From: Paenibacillus sp. EZ-K15 | GTDB taxonomy: Bacteria > Bacillota > Bacilli > Paenibacillales > Paenibacillaceae | DNA: 64,000 bases | Assembly: GCF_002573715.1 (NCBI RefSeq) | Contig: NZ_PDHM01000021.1 | Coordinates: 310,001 to 374,000 of the forward strand | Direction of reading: 5' to 3' | In this document: one piece after another, positions 50,649-59,391 of the stretch | How the letters are laid out: each line of letters opens with the position of its first letter | How positions within the stretch are numbered: the first letter of the stretch is position 1 | Notes under the pieces: model-generated | What the model was told of the DNA's origin: nothing | Database searches by the model: none | The model's input: only the letters and a program-made list of their open reading frames with translations | Translations under genes and position numbers: made by a program

Positions 50649-52610
50649 CTAATTACGTTCAAGCGGCTTCTTCCATAGACCAAGCAGCATGCCTGATATC
50701 ACCGCGCCAATAAGAACGGCCAGCAAGAACAGAAGCGCATGGTTGGCCAGAGCGGCAACAAAGATCCCCCCGTGAGGAGCAGGGACGTTGATGCTCCACA
50801 GCTGCGTCAACCCGCCGGCAACCGCCGAGCCGAGGATACAGGATGTCAGCACACGCAGCGGATCGGCTGCGGCAAACGGGATCGCGCCCTCCGTTATAAA
50901 GGAAAGGCCCATCACGTAGTTGGTCACGCCGGACTTTCGTTCCTGCTCCGTAAACTTATGCTTGAAGAACGTCGTTGCCAGCGCAATGGCGAGCGGAGGA
51001 ACCATCCCGCCAGCCATAACCGCAGCCATCATGGCGCCGTTCGTGTTGCCGCTGGATGTAAATACGCCGATCGCAAATGCATAAGCCGCTTTATTAAAGG
51101 GACCGCCCATATCAATTGACATCATTCCACCCAGAATAAGACCGAGAATCACCGCGTTGCCGGTACCCAGATTGTTCAGAATACCAATCAGACCGAGATT
51201 GATCCAGCTGAAGAACGGATCAAACAGGTAGAACATGATGGTTCCGGTGACAAGGAGGCCGACAACCGGGTACAGCAGAATCGGCTTTAAGCCGTCAAGC
51301 GCTTTTGGCAGCCCGGCAAATGCTTTGCGCAGCAGGATCACCACATAACCCGCCAAGAAACCTGCCGCAAGTCCGCCTAGGAATCCCGAATTGGAATTGA
51401 GGGCCATCAGGCCTCCGACCATGCCGGGCATCAATGCCGGACGATCACCTATACTCAGCGCAATGAATCCCGCCAGAACCGGAATCAGGAAATGGAAGGC
51501 GCCGTCTCCCCCGCCAATCGTCTGCAGCAGCTGAAAGAGGGGATGATGTTCACCTGCAAGCTGCTCGATCAGGAAGGAGATAGCCAGAAGAATGCCGCCT
51601 CCCACGACGAATGGCAGCATATGCGAAATACCATTCATCAGGTCCTTATACACTTTAGTGCCAATACTGCCCTTCTCTTTCGCCTGCGACTCACCGCCGC
51701 CTTCGCTCCGGTAGATCGGCGCATCGCCGCTCATCGCCTTGCGAATCAGCTCCTCCGATTTGCGGATACCGTCGCTGACAGGTCGCTGGAGCACGGGCTT
51801 TCCGTTAAAGCGGGCCATTTCCACGTTTTTGTCGGCCGCAATGATGACGCCTGCAGCCCTGCGGATTTCCTCTTCCGTCAACACGTTTTGCGCACCTTCC
51901 GAGCCATTGGTCTCCACCCGGATTTCGACGCCCATTTCCTGGGCTTTCTTCTTCAGGGCATCTTCAGCCATAAATGTATGGGCAATACCGGTTGGGCACG
52001 CCGTTACGGCAACAACAAAAGCTTCCGAGGTTCCGGCAGGACCCTTCATAGGGTCAGATTGGGAAGTTATATCGGATTCCTGATGCTTCTCCGATTCCTT
52101 TTTTGCCGCTTCCCTTCTCTTGGCCGCTTCCTTCTCCGCTTTGGCAGCTTCTTCAATCTCCTGTTTCGAATCGAATAAAGCTGTTACTTCCCCGGGCGTC
52201 TTCGTATTCATCAATTGACCGATGAATTCCGCATCAATCAGCAGCCGCGATAGCGCAGCAAGCGTCCGGAGATGGGTATTCCCGGCTCCTTCCGGAGCAG
52301 CGATCATGAAGAACACATACGCCGCCTCTCCGTCCAACGCTTCGAAATCCACGCCCTGACTGCTCTTGGCAAACACAACGGTCGGTTCATTAACAGCTTT
52401 CGTCTTTGCGTGCGGCATCGCGATGCCGCCCCCAATCCCCGTACTGGATTCGGCTTCACGCTTCAGAATCATCTCTTTGAACAAGACCGGATCGTTGATC
52501 CGTCCGCTTGCTGCCAGGCTTGCGATCAATTCATCAATGGCTGCCTCCTTCGTGACCGCCTTTAGGTCCATGATCATCGTTTCTTGTATCATTAAATCCG
52601 TAATTTTCAT
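50649..52610 (-). CDS. fruA: Fructose-specific PTS transporter, IIABC fusion
   Basis: A 653-residue enzyme II that imports fructose as fructose 1-phosphate. EIIA covers residues 1-150 with the phospho-His67 in AMPHAKT. A charged Glu/Lys/Ala linker follows (150-195), then EIIB with Cys205 in VTACPTGIAHTF. EIIC fills about 320-650, with GIGDRPALMPGMVGGLMA- and GGPFNKAAYAFAIG-type blocks. It is the last gene of the fruR-fruK-fruA operon, 82 bases after fruK. Confidence 0.95.
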   Translation of the reverse strand: MKITDLMIQETMIMDLKAVTKEAAIDELIASLAASGRINDPVLFKEMILKREAESSTGIGGGIAMPHAKTKAVNEPTVVFAKSSQGVDFEALDGEAAYVFFMIAAPEGAGNTHLRTLAALSRLLIDAEFIGQLMNTKTPGEVTALFDSKQEIEEAAKAEKEAAKRREAAKKESEKHQESDITSQSDPMKGPAGTSEAFVVAVTACPTGIAHTFMAEDALKKKAQEMGVEIRVETNGSEGAQNVLTEEEIRRAAGVIIAADKNVEMARFNGKPVLQRPVSDGIRKSEELIRKAMSGDAPIYRSEGGGESQAKEKGSIGTKVYKDLMNGISHMLPFVVGGGILLAISFLIEQLAGEHHPLFQLLQTIGGGDGAFHFLIPVLAGFIALSIGDRPALMPGMVGGLMALNSNSGFLGGLAAGFLAGYVVILLRKAFAGLPKALDGLKPILLYPVVGLLVTGTIMFYLFDPFFSWINLGLIGILNNLGTGNAVILGLILGGMMSIDMGGPFNKAAYAFAIGVFTSSGNTNGAMMAAVMAGGMVPPLAIALATTFFKHKFTEQERKSGVTNYVMGLSFITEGAIPFAAADPLRVLTSCILGSAVAGGLTQLWSINVPAPHGGIFVAALANHALLFLLAVLIGAVISGMLLGLWKKPLERN

Positions 52611-52692
52611 GCTGGTTCACACTCCCTTGAAATCATCGTGATGACTACCACGCTATAGCCGCGTCATAACGCCGGATTCGATGTAAGGCGGC

Positions 52693-53604
52693 TTACCATT
52701 CCGTGATCCTAACCTGCGGAAGAAGTCGATCAATCGTTTCCCGCACAGCCAAATCGTCCGAGAACGCCGTCGCGCTTCCCGAGGCGACACCTGTCCGGAA
52801 TGCCTCGATCGGATCCTTGCCCATCGCAAGCGTACCGACGAATCCGGCAATCATCGAATCGCCGGCCCCGACGGAATTACGGACTGTACCTGACGGTACG
52901 TTGGCATGATATACCCGATCAGTCGTGATAAACAAAGCCCCTTCGCCGGCCATGGAGATAAGGACATGCTGCGCTCCTTCCTCGAGCAGCTTTCGGCCGT
53001 ACTCCACAAGCTTCTCGCTTGAGTCGATAACGACGCCGAATAACTCGGCCAGTTCGTGATGATTCGGCTTAACAAGGAGCGGCTTCCAGGCCAAAGCCTT
53101 CATCAGCGCCTCGCCGGTGGTGTCCATCACGAATTCGGCGCCGCTCTTCCGGCACGCTTCGATAAGACGGCCATAGAAGTCAGTTCCCAGCGAAGGCGGA
53201 ACGCTGCCGGACAACACAACGATATCCCCTGCTTGAAGTCGTGACAGCTTATGAAGCAGCTCTTTCGTTTCTTCCTCGCGGATGATAGGACCCAGGCCGT
53301 TGATCTCGGTCTCGTCGCCATGCTTAAGTTTGACGTTGATGCGGGTATCGTCCGCGATATTTACGAAATCGGTGCGGATTCCTTCCTTGCCCAGCATCTC
53401 GTCTATATAACGACCGGTGAATCCGCCCAGGAAACCGATGGCCGTATTATCAGCTCCAAGCTGGTTCAGCACCCGCGATACATTAATTCCTTTCCCCCCC
53501 GGAAACTTCAAGTCCCGGGTCATTCTGTTCAATCCGCCAAGCTCGATATGCTCAACTTCCACGATATAATCGATGGAAGGATTCAGTGTAACCGTATATA
53601 TCAT
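52693..53604 (-). CDS. fruK: 1-phosphofructokinase
   Basis: A 303-residue PfkB-type kinase converting fructose 1-phosphate to fructose 1,6-bisphosphate. It begins MIYTVTLNPSIDYIV, has the GGKGINVSRVL motif and the catalytic VGAGDSMIAGF (Asp near 249). An ATG one codon earlier (53607) overlaps the fruR stop as ATGA; GAGGG is 6 bases before 53604 and 3 before 53607, so 53604 is preferred. It is coupled to fruR. Confidence 0.95.
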   Translation of the reverse strand: MIYTVTLNPSIDYIVEVEHIELGGLNRMTRDLKFPGGKGINVSRVLNQLGADNTAIGFLGGFTGRYIDEMLGKEGIRTDFVNIADDTRINVKLKHGDETEINGLGPIIREEETKELLHKLSRLQAGDIVVLSGSVPPSLGTDFYGRLIEACRKSGAEFVMDTTGEALMKALAWKPLLVKPNHHELAELFGVVIDSSEKLVEYGRKLLEEGAQHVLISMAGEGALFITTDRVYHANVPSGTVRNSVGAGDSMIAGFVGTLAMGKDPIEAFRTGVASGSATAFSDDLAVRETIDRLLPQVRITEW

Positions 53605-54353
53605 CATGATCCCTCAATTATTTTGGTTTTCTGTGAGATGGCCTTCTTCCATGATTCCGGCAAGGGCTCTGTAATTAGCGTCGCTTCGTTCAGATCCAGC
53701 AATTTAGCGAAGGAAACCTCACCTATTTTGCTGGAATCCGCAAGGACATAACTGGAGGCGGACAGCTGATGGGCTCGCCGCTTAATCAAAGCTTCTTCCG
53801 GATCGGGCGTGGTGTAGCCCATCTCTACATCCACACCGTTCGTGCCCAAAAAGCAGCGGTCAAAGCGGAAGTTGTCCATATTTTGCAGCGCAATGCTTCC
53901 GATGACGGCTTTGGTATGAATTTTCATCATGCCGCCCAGTAGATAGCTTTTGATTCGTTTGCTTACCAGCGCTTCGATGTGGGATAAACCATTTGTAACA
54001 ACCGTGACGTCCTTCGCATCGATGAACGGTATCATCGCCAGCGTGGTCGTTCCCGCATCGAGGTAAATGCTTTCTCCATCCTCCACCTGTGCGGCCGCTA
54101 AACGAGCAACGACATTTTTTTGTTGAATGTTTTTGAACGTTTTTTCCTCAATTCCAGGTTCCTGTATCTTAGGGCTCGGCAGAGCCGCTCCGCCATGAAT
54201 GCGCTTTAATAATTGACGTTCTTCAAGGTCGATCAAATCACGCCTTACTGTTGATTCCGAAGCTTCAAGGAGTTCAACCAATTCCTGCAACTTCACGACG
54301 CCGCGTTCTTGCAAGCGCTCTAAAATGATTCGGTATCTTTCTTCCGTCAGCAT
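53604..54353 (-). CDS. fruR: DeoR family repressor of the fructose operon
   Basis: A 249-residue DeoR-type regulator. The HTH is RGVVKLQELVELLEASESTV with RRDLIDLEERQLL; the sugar-phosphate-binding domain contains SIYLDAGTTTLAMIPF and CFLGTNGVDVEMGYTTPDPE. It is the first gene of the operon and probably responds to fructose 1-phosphate. Three tandem 10-bp repeats lie about 55 bases upstream and are a likely binding site. Confidence 0.93.
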   Translation of the reverse strand: MLTEERYRIILERLQERGVVKLQELVELLEASESTVRRDLIDLEERQLLKRIHGGAALPSPKIQEPGIEEKTFKNIQQKNVVARLAAAQVEDGESIYLDAGTTTLAMIPFIDAKDVTVVTNGLSHIEALVSKRIKSYLLGGMMKIHTKAVIGSIALQNMDNFRFDRCFLGTNGVDVEMGYTTPDPEEALIKRRAHQLSASSYVLADSSKIGEVSFAKLLDLNEATLITEPLPESWKKAISQKTKIIEGS

Positions 54354-54406
54354 AATGAATCCCCCCTCATTGCATATAGTACCATAACTATCTCGAAAAA
54401 CAATCT

Positions 54407-54436
54407 AAAACTTTCAAAAACATTCATAATCATTCA
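54407..54436. promoter_or_regulatory. Three tandem 10-bp repeats upstream of fruR
   Basis: AAAACTTTCA, AAAACATTCA and TAATCATTCA follow each other with exactly one helical turn of spacing (TGAAwG cores on the minus strand). DeoR-family proteins often bind direct repeats, so this is a candidate FruR operator. Confidence 0.55.
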
Positions 54437-54620
54437 GGAAATCCGAAAATCATTTACCATATAGGATCATTTTCATTCGCCATTTTTTGCTTGTTCATGA
54501 CAGTTTACCCATTATCAAGCCGGCAAGTGTCGAAACATCACATAAACGTTTGTAACCTGCAGCCTCTACACTATATACTGGTAAATAGGAAACTCTCACA
54601 GTATAGAAGAGGTGACATGA

Positions 54621-55538
54621 ATGGACCAATTGAAAGAAGCCTATGAGCGAATGGGTCTACCAGAGGATGCAACCAAGGAACAGCTCGACGACCGGTATAC
54701 GCTGCTCATGCGCCAAACCCGCTCACATCAAAGGCGGGAGCCGGACCGGGCGGAGGAGTTCGAAGCCGAGTTTGCCGAAATCACCAAAGCCTATAAATTC
54801 ATCCTTGAAGAAGAGAACCGTAAAGCTTTGGAAGAGATGAATCAGAAACGGTACGGCAAATATAAAAGGTTTGCCGGGACAGCGGAGAAAACCGATCATT
54901 TCTTCCGTTATTATAAATTTCATGTGCTCGGCGGTATTGCTCTAGTCGGCGTACTCATTTATATCGTGATCAGCATTTTCAACCATCAGGCCGAGAAAGA
55001 ACGGTTGGCCAATCTGCCCCCGGTTGATCTGGAAGTCATGTTCCTCGGATCTTATATGAATCAGGATGGAGGACAAGACCTCAAACCGATCGAAGACGCG
55101 ATTCTGGCGCAATTCCCCGATTGGAAACGCGTAACCGTTAACATTAACTATGTACCGCCTCTGGATTCCAACAATCCGCAGGATGCAGCCATGCTGCAAA
55201 AGGCACTGCTTGTACTGTCCACCGAGCGCCCGGACCTGTACATTATGGATCAGACTGCCTTTGATTGGGTTGGCAATCAAGGGATGGTTCGTCCGCTCGA
55301 AGCGGAGGTTGAAGGCGAGCTGAAAGAGCTGCTCAAGCCGGAGATGCTGGTAAAGGGAAAAAATGAGGAAGACGGTTCGGAGCATGTGTATGCCGTGGAT
55401 ATTATGGGCAGCGCGCTTGGCGAAGAACTGCCTGTCCTTAAGAAAGAAATGTTTGCGGGCATTCGTGAAGGCACGGAACGTGACGCAAATGCATTGCGCT
55501 TCATTAAGCAATATTTGGAGACGTCCAAGCAACAATAG
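54621..55538 (+). CDS. J-domain-like membrane protein lacking HPD
   Basis: A 305-residue protein. Residues 1-75 look like a J domain (LKEAYERMGLPEDATKEQLD then ITKAYKFILEEENRKALEEM), but the HPD tripeptide needed to stimulate Hsp70 is absent (HQRREPD in that loop). One transmembrane helix is at about 100-119 (VLGGIALVGVLIYIVIS). The remaining 185 residues should be extracellular and include DLEVMFLGSYMNQ and RPDLYIMDQTAFDWV, resembling part of a binding-protein fold. The role is unknown. GAGGTGA precedes the ATG. Confidence 0.72.
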   Translation: MDQLKEAYERMGLPEDATKEQLDDRYTLLMRQTRSHQRREPDRAEEFEAEFAEITKAYKFILEEENRKALEEMNQKRYGKYKRFAGTAEKTDHFFRYYKFHVLGGIALVGVLIYIVISIFNHQAEKERLANLPPVDLEVMFLGSYMNQDGGQDLKPIEDAILAQFPDWKRVTVNINYVPPLDSNNPQDAAMLQKALLVLSTERPDLYIMDQTAFDWVGNQGMVRPLEAEVEGELKELLKPEMLVKGKNEEDGSEHVYAVDIMGSALGEELPVLKKEMFAGIREGTERDANALRFIKQYLETSKQQ

Positions 55539-55561
55539 ATGCTCCCATCCATATGAATAAC

Positions 55562-55612
55562 AAAAACAGCCTCGCTGCTTAGCCTTATGGCCAAACAGCC
55601 GAGGCTGTTTTT
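55562..55612. terminator. Bidirectional terminator
   Basis: AAAAACAGCCTCG and CGAGGCTGTTTTT form a 13-bp stem between the J-like gene and the convergent lipoprotein gene. Confidence 0.85.
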
Positions 55613-55619
55613 ATGCGCA

Positions 55620-56510
55620 TTATTGATTAACGATCGAGCTCAAGGATGTAAAGGCATGCGTGGCAAATCCTTCGGAAGGTTCACGGTGAGGGTTATTGAC
55701 GCGGAAAATATAGCCCTGTCCGTCAATCTCATCCACAATGTACATCTTGGTCAGGCTCTCACCTTCGCCTATCATATACACGGACGCATCCTCCATGCCC
55801 TTATGCTTCTCATTGCCGCCAGCCTCACGAACTTTACCTGCCTCGGCAAGCTCTTTCTCCGCTTCCCGCTTGAGTTCATCCTCGTTATAATCCGAAGGCA
55901 GCTTCGTTATCTCGACATAATAATCTTGATCCACATTCATGGTCAGCTTGTTGGTCTTTGCATCAAAGGAAAAGATATCAAATATATACAGCGCGTAACC
56001 GTCGCCCTTGGCCAGTTTGGCTGTTTTGGTCTCTTTCATGCCCTCCAGCTCAAGTTCAAAATCTTTGGTTGCAGGCAGCTGCGCGTTCTCTGAATCCGTG
56101 CCCCCGCCTCCCTCTTCCACCGTCAGCTTGGTGAGGATCAGTTGTTTCAATTCCTCTTCGCCCTCAATAGGCTGCTCCCAATACTCATACGAGACGGACT
56201 CATCTCCCTGAAGTTTGGATATCACTTGGTCCATACCAGCGCCCAGACGGAACGCGGTAGGGCCATCTGCTGTTTCAATTTCAACGGAATTGTTATCGAT
56301 TTGACCTACATAGGTACCAGTTCCCTGCTTAATCTCGTACTTCGGCTCTTCGACGGGTTCAACCGGTTCCTTGAAATTATCCTCTATTGGATTCGGATTA
56401 GCCGGCGGCTGAGAAGTTGGGTCTTCACCTCCGCATGCCGTTATCGCCATCAGCAGCATTGCAGCGGTCGTTAATGCGATCATTTTGCTCAAATGCCTTC
56501 GCTTAGCCAT
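55620..56510 (-). CDS. Lipoprotein of unknown function
   Basis: A 296-residue exported lipoprotein. The signal ends MAITACGGED (Cys26), followed by a Pro/Asn/Glu-rich linker. Two weakly similar halves are visible: GTYVGQIDNNSVEIETADGP (a short beta domain also seen in other Paenibacillus exported proteins) and a C-terminal SVYMIGEGESLTKMYIVDEI region. I do not recognise a named family with confidence. GGAGGTGG lies 4 bases before ATG 56510; the in-frame extension to 56762 is antisense to the degV start and rejected. Confidence 0.75.
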   Translation of the reverse strand: MAKRRHLSKMIALTTAAMLLMAITACGGEDPTSQPPANPNPIEDNFKEPVEPVEEPKYEIKQGTGTYVGQIDNNSVEIETADGPTAFRLGAGMDQVISKLQGDESVSYEYWEQPIEGEEELKQLILTKLTVEEGGGGTDSENAQLPATKDFELELEGMKETKTAKLAKGDGYALYIFDIFSFDAKTNKLTMNVDQDYYVEITKLPSDYNEDELKREAEKELAEAGKVREAGGNEKHKGMEDASVYMIGEGESLTKMYIVDEIDGQGYIFRVNNPHREPSEGFATHAFTSLSSIVNQ

Positions 56511-56682
56511 AAAACCACCTCCATTATGATTAACGGGAGCCCTGCGAAAATGTTGCACAATTCCCCTTTTTTGAGGCAAATCCAATGCTTCCGCGACTTC
56601 AACGACAAGAGCATTCCCTTTTCCCATCAAACAAGGTATTCTAGTAGTACAAGATTCAATTAGTTGATAAAGGGAGATGTTC

Positions 56683-57540
56683 ATGTCTGGTAAAATTAGA
56701 ATTTTTGCTGACAGTACTTGCGACTTACCACCTTCATGGATAGAAGAATATAATATCGGCATCGTTCCGCTCTACGTCGTATTCGGAGAACAATCTTTGC
56801 GCGACGGAGTCGACATTACACCGGAACAGCTATACGCCAAAGTCGATCAGATCGGCAGCCTGCCCAAAACAGCGGCACCTTCTCCGTCTGACTTCATTGC
56901 GGCCTTCACGCCTTCCATTGAACAAGGCGAGGATATCCTGTTCCTTAGCATTTCATCAGAGCTTTCCTCCACATACCAAAATGCGTTGATCGCAGCAGGT
57001 GAGCTGCCCGAGGGCCGGGTTACCGTGTTTGATTCACGCAATCTTTCCTCCGGCATCGGACTCCTTATCATGAAGGCTGTTCACGCGGCCAATGAAGGTT
57101 CTTCCATACCGCAAATTGTGGAGCTATTAAGCCATACCGTAAATGAAGTGGAGTGCGAATTCGTTGTCGATACGCTGGATTATTTATATAAAGGCGGACG
57201 CTGTTCCGGCATGCAAAACATCATTGGCAGCCTGCTGAAAATCCGCCCCGTTATCAAAGTCGTGGACGGCGGCATGATCCCCGCTTACAAGGTACGCGGC
57301 AAAAAAGAGAAGGCACTGGAGCAGATGATCCAAAATGCGCTGGCTCAAGTGGACAAAATGGACAATGATCTGATTGTTGTTGTACATACCATGGCCGAAG
57401 AGGAAGCCCGCTTCCTGCAGAAGCAGCTGCAGGAGAAAACAGGCGCACGGCAGGTTAGCATTTCTACGGCGGGTTGCGTCATTTGCAGCCACTGCGGTCC
57501 TCAAACCGTCGGACTCATGTATACCAAGAAGCCTTCATAA
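56683..57540 (+). CDS. DegV family protein (fatty acid-binding)
   Basis: A 285-residue DegV/FakB-like protein. It begins KIRIFADSTCDLPPSWIEEY and has AAPSPSDFIAAF, the SSELSSTYQNA loop that contacts the carboxylate, and the central DTLDYLYKGGRCSG motif. Such proteins bind a fatty acid and present it to a FakA kinase, whose gene is not in the window. ATG 56683 is preferred because GGGAG lies about 8 bases upstream. Confidence 0.92.
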   Translation: MSGKIRIFADSTCDLPPSWIEEYNIGIVPLYVVFGEQSLRDGVDITPEQLYAKVDQIGSLPKTAAPSPSDFIAAFTPSIEQGEDILFLSISSELSSTYQNALIAAGELPEGRVTVFDSRNLSSGIGLLIMKAVHAANEGSSIPQIVELLSHTVNEVECEFVVDTLDYLYKGGRCSGMQNIIGSLLKIRPVIKVVDGGMIPAYKVRGKKEKALEQMIQNALAQVDKMDNDLIVVVHTMAEEEARFLQKQLQEKTGARQVSISTAGCVICSHCGPQTVGLMYTKKPS

Positions 57541-57554
57541 TATCCTTCATTCGA

Positions 57555-57601
57555 AAAAGACAGTCCTGCTATTATAACGCTCTGCTGCAGGACTGTCTTT
57601 T
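57555..57601 (+). terminator. Terminator of degV
   Basis: AAAAGACAGTCCTGC and GCAGGACTGTCTTTT form a 15-bp stem with a 17-base loop. Confidence 0.85.
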
Positions 57602-57671
57602 CTGTACTCATGCCTCCAACCGTGCGCTTAGGACCTTATTAAACGGGCTGCCTATTGGCTAAACATGCCAT

Positions 57672-57689
57672 CCTAGACTAAAGTCTAGG
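57672..57689. promoter_or_regulatory. 18-bp perfect palindrome upstream of the DUF5668-like gene
   Basis: CCTAGACTAAAGTCTAGG has two 8-bp arms with a 2-base centre, the geometry of NarL/LiaR-class response regulator sites. It lies 93 bases before the gene start. Confidence 0.45.
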
Positions 57690-57781
57690 TGAAACATTCC
57701 CCGAAGGACCGAGGACATCCCCATCCATAACATGGTATTCTTGGATTAATCAATCTACAAAAGGAAAGGAACGAAGTTTGT

Positions 57782-58285
57782 ATGACAAAACGTACAATCT
57801 TGGCACCGCTGCTCATCCTGCTCGGCGCATACTTACTCTTAAACCAAGGCGGATCGGTAGGCGCCGGTTCCATCTTCGCCACATTCTGGCCTACCTTGTT
57901 CGTGATCCCGTTAGGCCTGTTTTTTCACTGGATGTACTTCTCGCTGGTTGGACGACAGGGTATCGGACTGTTAATACCGGGCGGCATTCTGCTCACAGCC
58001 GGTATTGTCAGCCAAATCGCTTCCTTGTTCGACTCGTGGGGTTCCATGTGGCCCGGCTTTATCCTGGCCGTTGCGGCAGGGCTGTTCGAGTTCTACTGGT
58101 TCGGATCGCGTAATAAGTGGCTGCTCATCCCGATTAACATTCTGACCGTATTGTCGCTGCTGTTCTTCGTGGTATTCTCAATCGGACCTGTGCTGAATTA
58201 CCTGTCCGTCGTGCAGCCTGTCATCGCCGTGCTGCTTGTGCTTGGCGGAGCTTGGCTGATGCTCGGACGGAAGAGACACGGTTAA
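57782..58285 (+). CDS. DUF5668/LiaF-like small membrane protein
   Basis: A 167-residue membrane protein with about five helices, built from LiaF-type transmembrane units (ILAPLLILLGAYLLLNQGG and WPGFILAVAAGLFEFYWFGS). It lacks the soluble C-terminal domain of LiaF. AAAGGAAAGGAA precedes the ATG. Envelope stress sensing is a guess based on LiaF; a palindrome upstream fits response-regulator control. Confidence 0.72.
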   Translation: MTKRTILAPLLILLGAYLLLNQGGSVGAGSIFATFWPTLFVIPLGLFFHWMYFSLVGRQGIGLLIPGGILLTAGIVSQIASLFDSWGSMWPGFILAVAAGLFEFYWFGSRNKWLLIPINILTVLSLLFFVVFSIGPVLNYLSVVQPVIAVLLVLGGAWLMLGRKRHG

Positions 58286-58314
58286 GCATCCGCTGCACTC
58301 AACCGTTAACAACG

Positions 58315-58360
58315 CATAAAGGCACTCCGAAGGTTGGTTAACCTTTGGAGTGCCTTTATG
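58315..58360. terminator. Bidirectional terminator
   Basis: CATAAAGGCACTCC and GGAGTGCCTTTATG form a 14-bp stem capped by an inner AGGTT/AACCT hairpin, between the membrane protein gene and convergent glpX. Confidence 0.85.
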
Positions 58361-58382
58361 TTATGGATTCCCTGCGTTTGCA

Positions 58383-59360
58383 TCAAGAAGAGGCAGCGGC
58401 AGCTAAGGTTTCACTGCTTTGAAACAGATGATGAACGCTGCGGATATAACGGACGGTTCTCGTGCCGGAGTACATCATGACGGAATGCGTTTCGGCCCGC
58501 TGACCTGGCATATACTTCACGCCGCGCAGGAAATCGCCAGCTGTCACGCCGGTAGCCACGAATAATACGCCTTCGCGGCCTACCATATCCTCCATCGTCA
58601 GCAGCTGCTCGGGATGCTTCAACCCCATGTCCTGACATCTGATAAAATCCTCCGGTGTCTCCGGTATGAGCCGTCCCTGGATTTCTCCGCCCAGGCATTT
58701 CAAAGCGGCGGCAGCGAGAACGCCTTCCGGAGCCCCTCCGGAGCCCACATAGAGATCGACTTCACTGTCGGTGCAGGTCTCGATCGCTCCCATGACATCT
58801 CCGTGGCTCAACAGTTTAATCCTTACCCCGGACTCTCGCAAAGCCTTGATCATCGCGCTGTGTCGCTCACGATCGAGAATGGATACCGTCATCTCCGACA
58901 GCGGCATTGATAGGATCTCCGATGCTTTTCGAAGGGTTACCTCAATCGGATCATTCAAACTCAGCTTGCCCGCAAGCTCGGGTCCAACCGCGAGCTTATG
59001 CATATAAATATCGGGTGCATGCAGAAGGGTTCCGCGGGGAGCTGCCGCAATCACGGACAACGCGTTATTCAGCCCGCTGGCCACCGTTTCCGTTCCTTCG
59101 AGCGGATCCACCGCTACGTCCATCTTCGGACCTTTGCGGTTCCCTACGCGCTCTCCAATATACAGCATGGGCGCTTCATCCATCTCGCCTTCACCTATGA
59201 CAACGACCCCATCCATCGCTGCGGAATCAAAATGCTTGCGCATGGCAACCGTCGCGGCTTCATCAGCACTGTTCTTGTCACCTCTTCCTGTCCACCGGGC
59301 GGATTGCAGCGCCGCTTCCTCCGTCACTCTTACAAGCTCCAATGCTAATGAACTCTCCAT
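58383..59360 (-). CDS. glpX: Class II fructose-1,6-bisphosphatase GlpX
   Basis: A 325-residue lithium-sensitive-fold phosphatase removing the 1-phosphate of fructose 1,6-bisphosphate in gluconeogenesis. Metal and substrate motifs are visible: ARWTGRGDKNSADEAA, VVIGEGEMDEAPMLY, DVAVDPLEGTETVASG and YVGSGGAPEGVLAAAA. Length is typical (about 320). The gene lies 31 bases after the ppsR gene on the same strand, so it may belong to the ccpN-ppsR transcription unit. Confidence 0.95.
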   Translation of the reverse strand: MESSLALELVRVTEEAALQSARWTGRGDKNSADEAATVAMRKHFDSAAMDGVVVIGEGEMDEAPMLYIGERVGNRKGPKMDVAVDPLEGTETVASGLNNALSVIAAAPRGTLLHAPDIYMHKLAVGPELAGKLSLNDPIEVTLRKASEILSMPLSEMTVSILDRERHSAMIKALRESGVRIKLLSHGDVMGAIETCTDSEVDLYVGSGGAPEGVLAAAALKCLGGEIQGRLIPETPEDFIRCQDMGLKHPEQLLTMEDMVGREGVLFVATGVTAGDFLRGVKYMPGQRAETHSVMMYSGTRTVRYIRSVHHLFQSSETLAAAASS

Positions 59361-59391
59361 GAATGAATCCCTCCTTTAATACCGATGCAAC

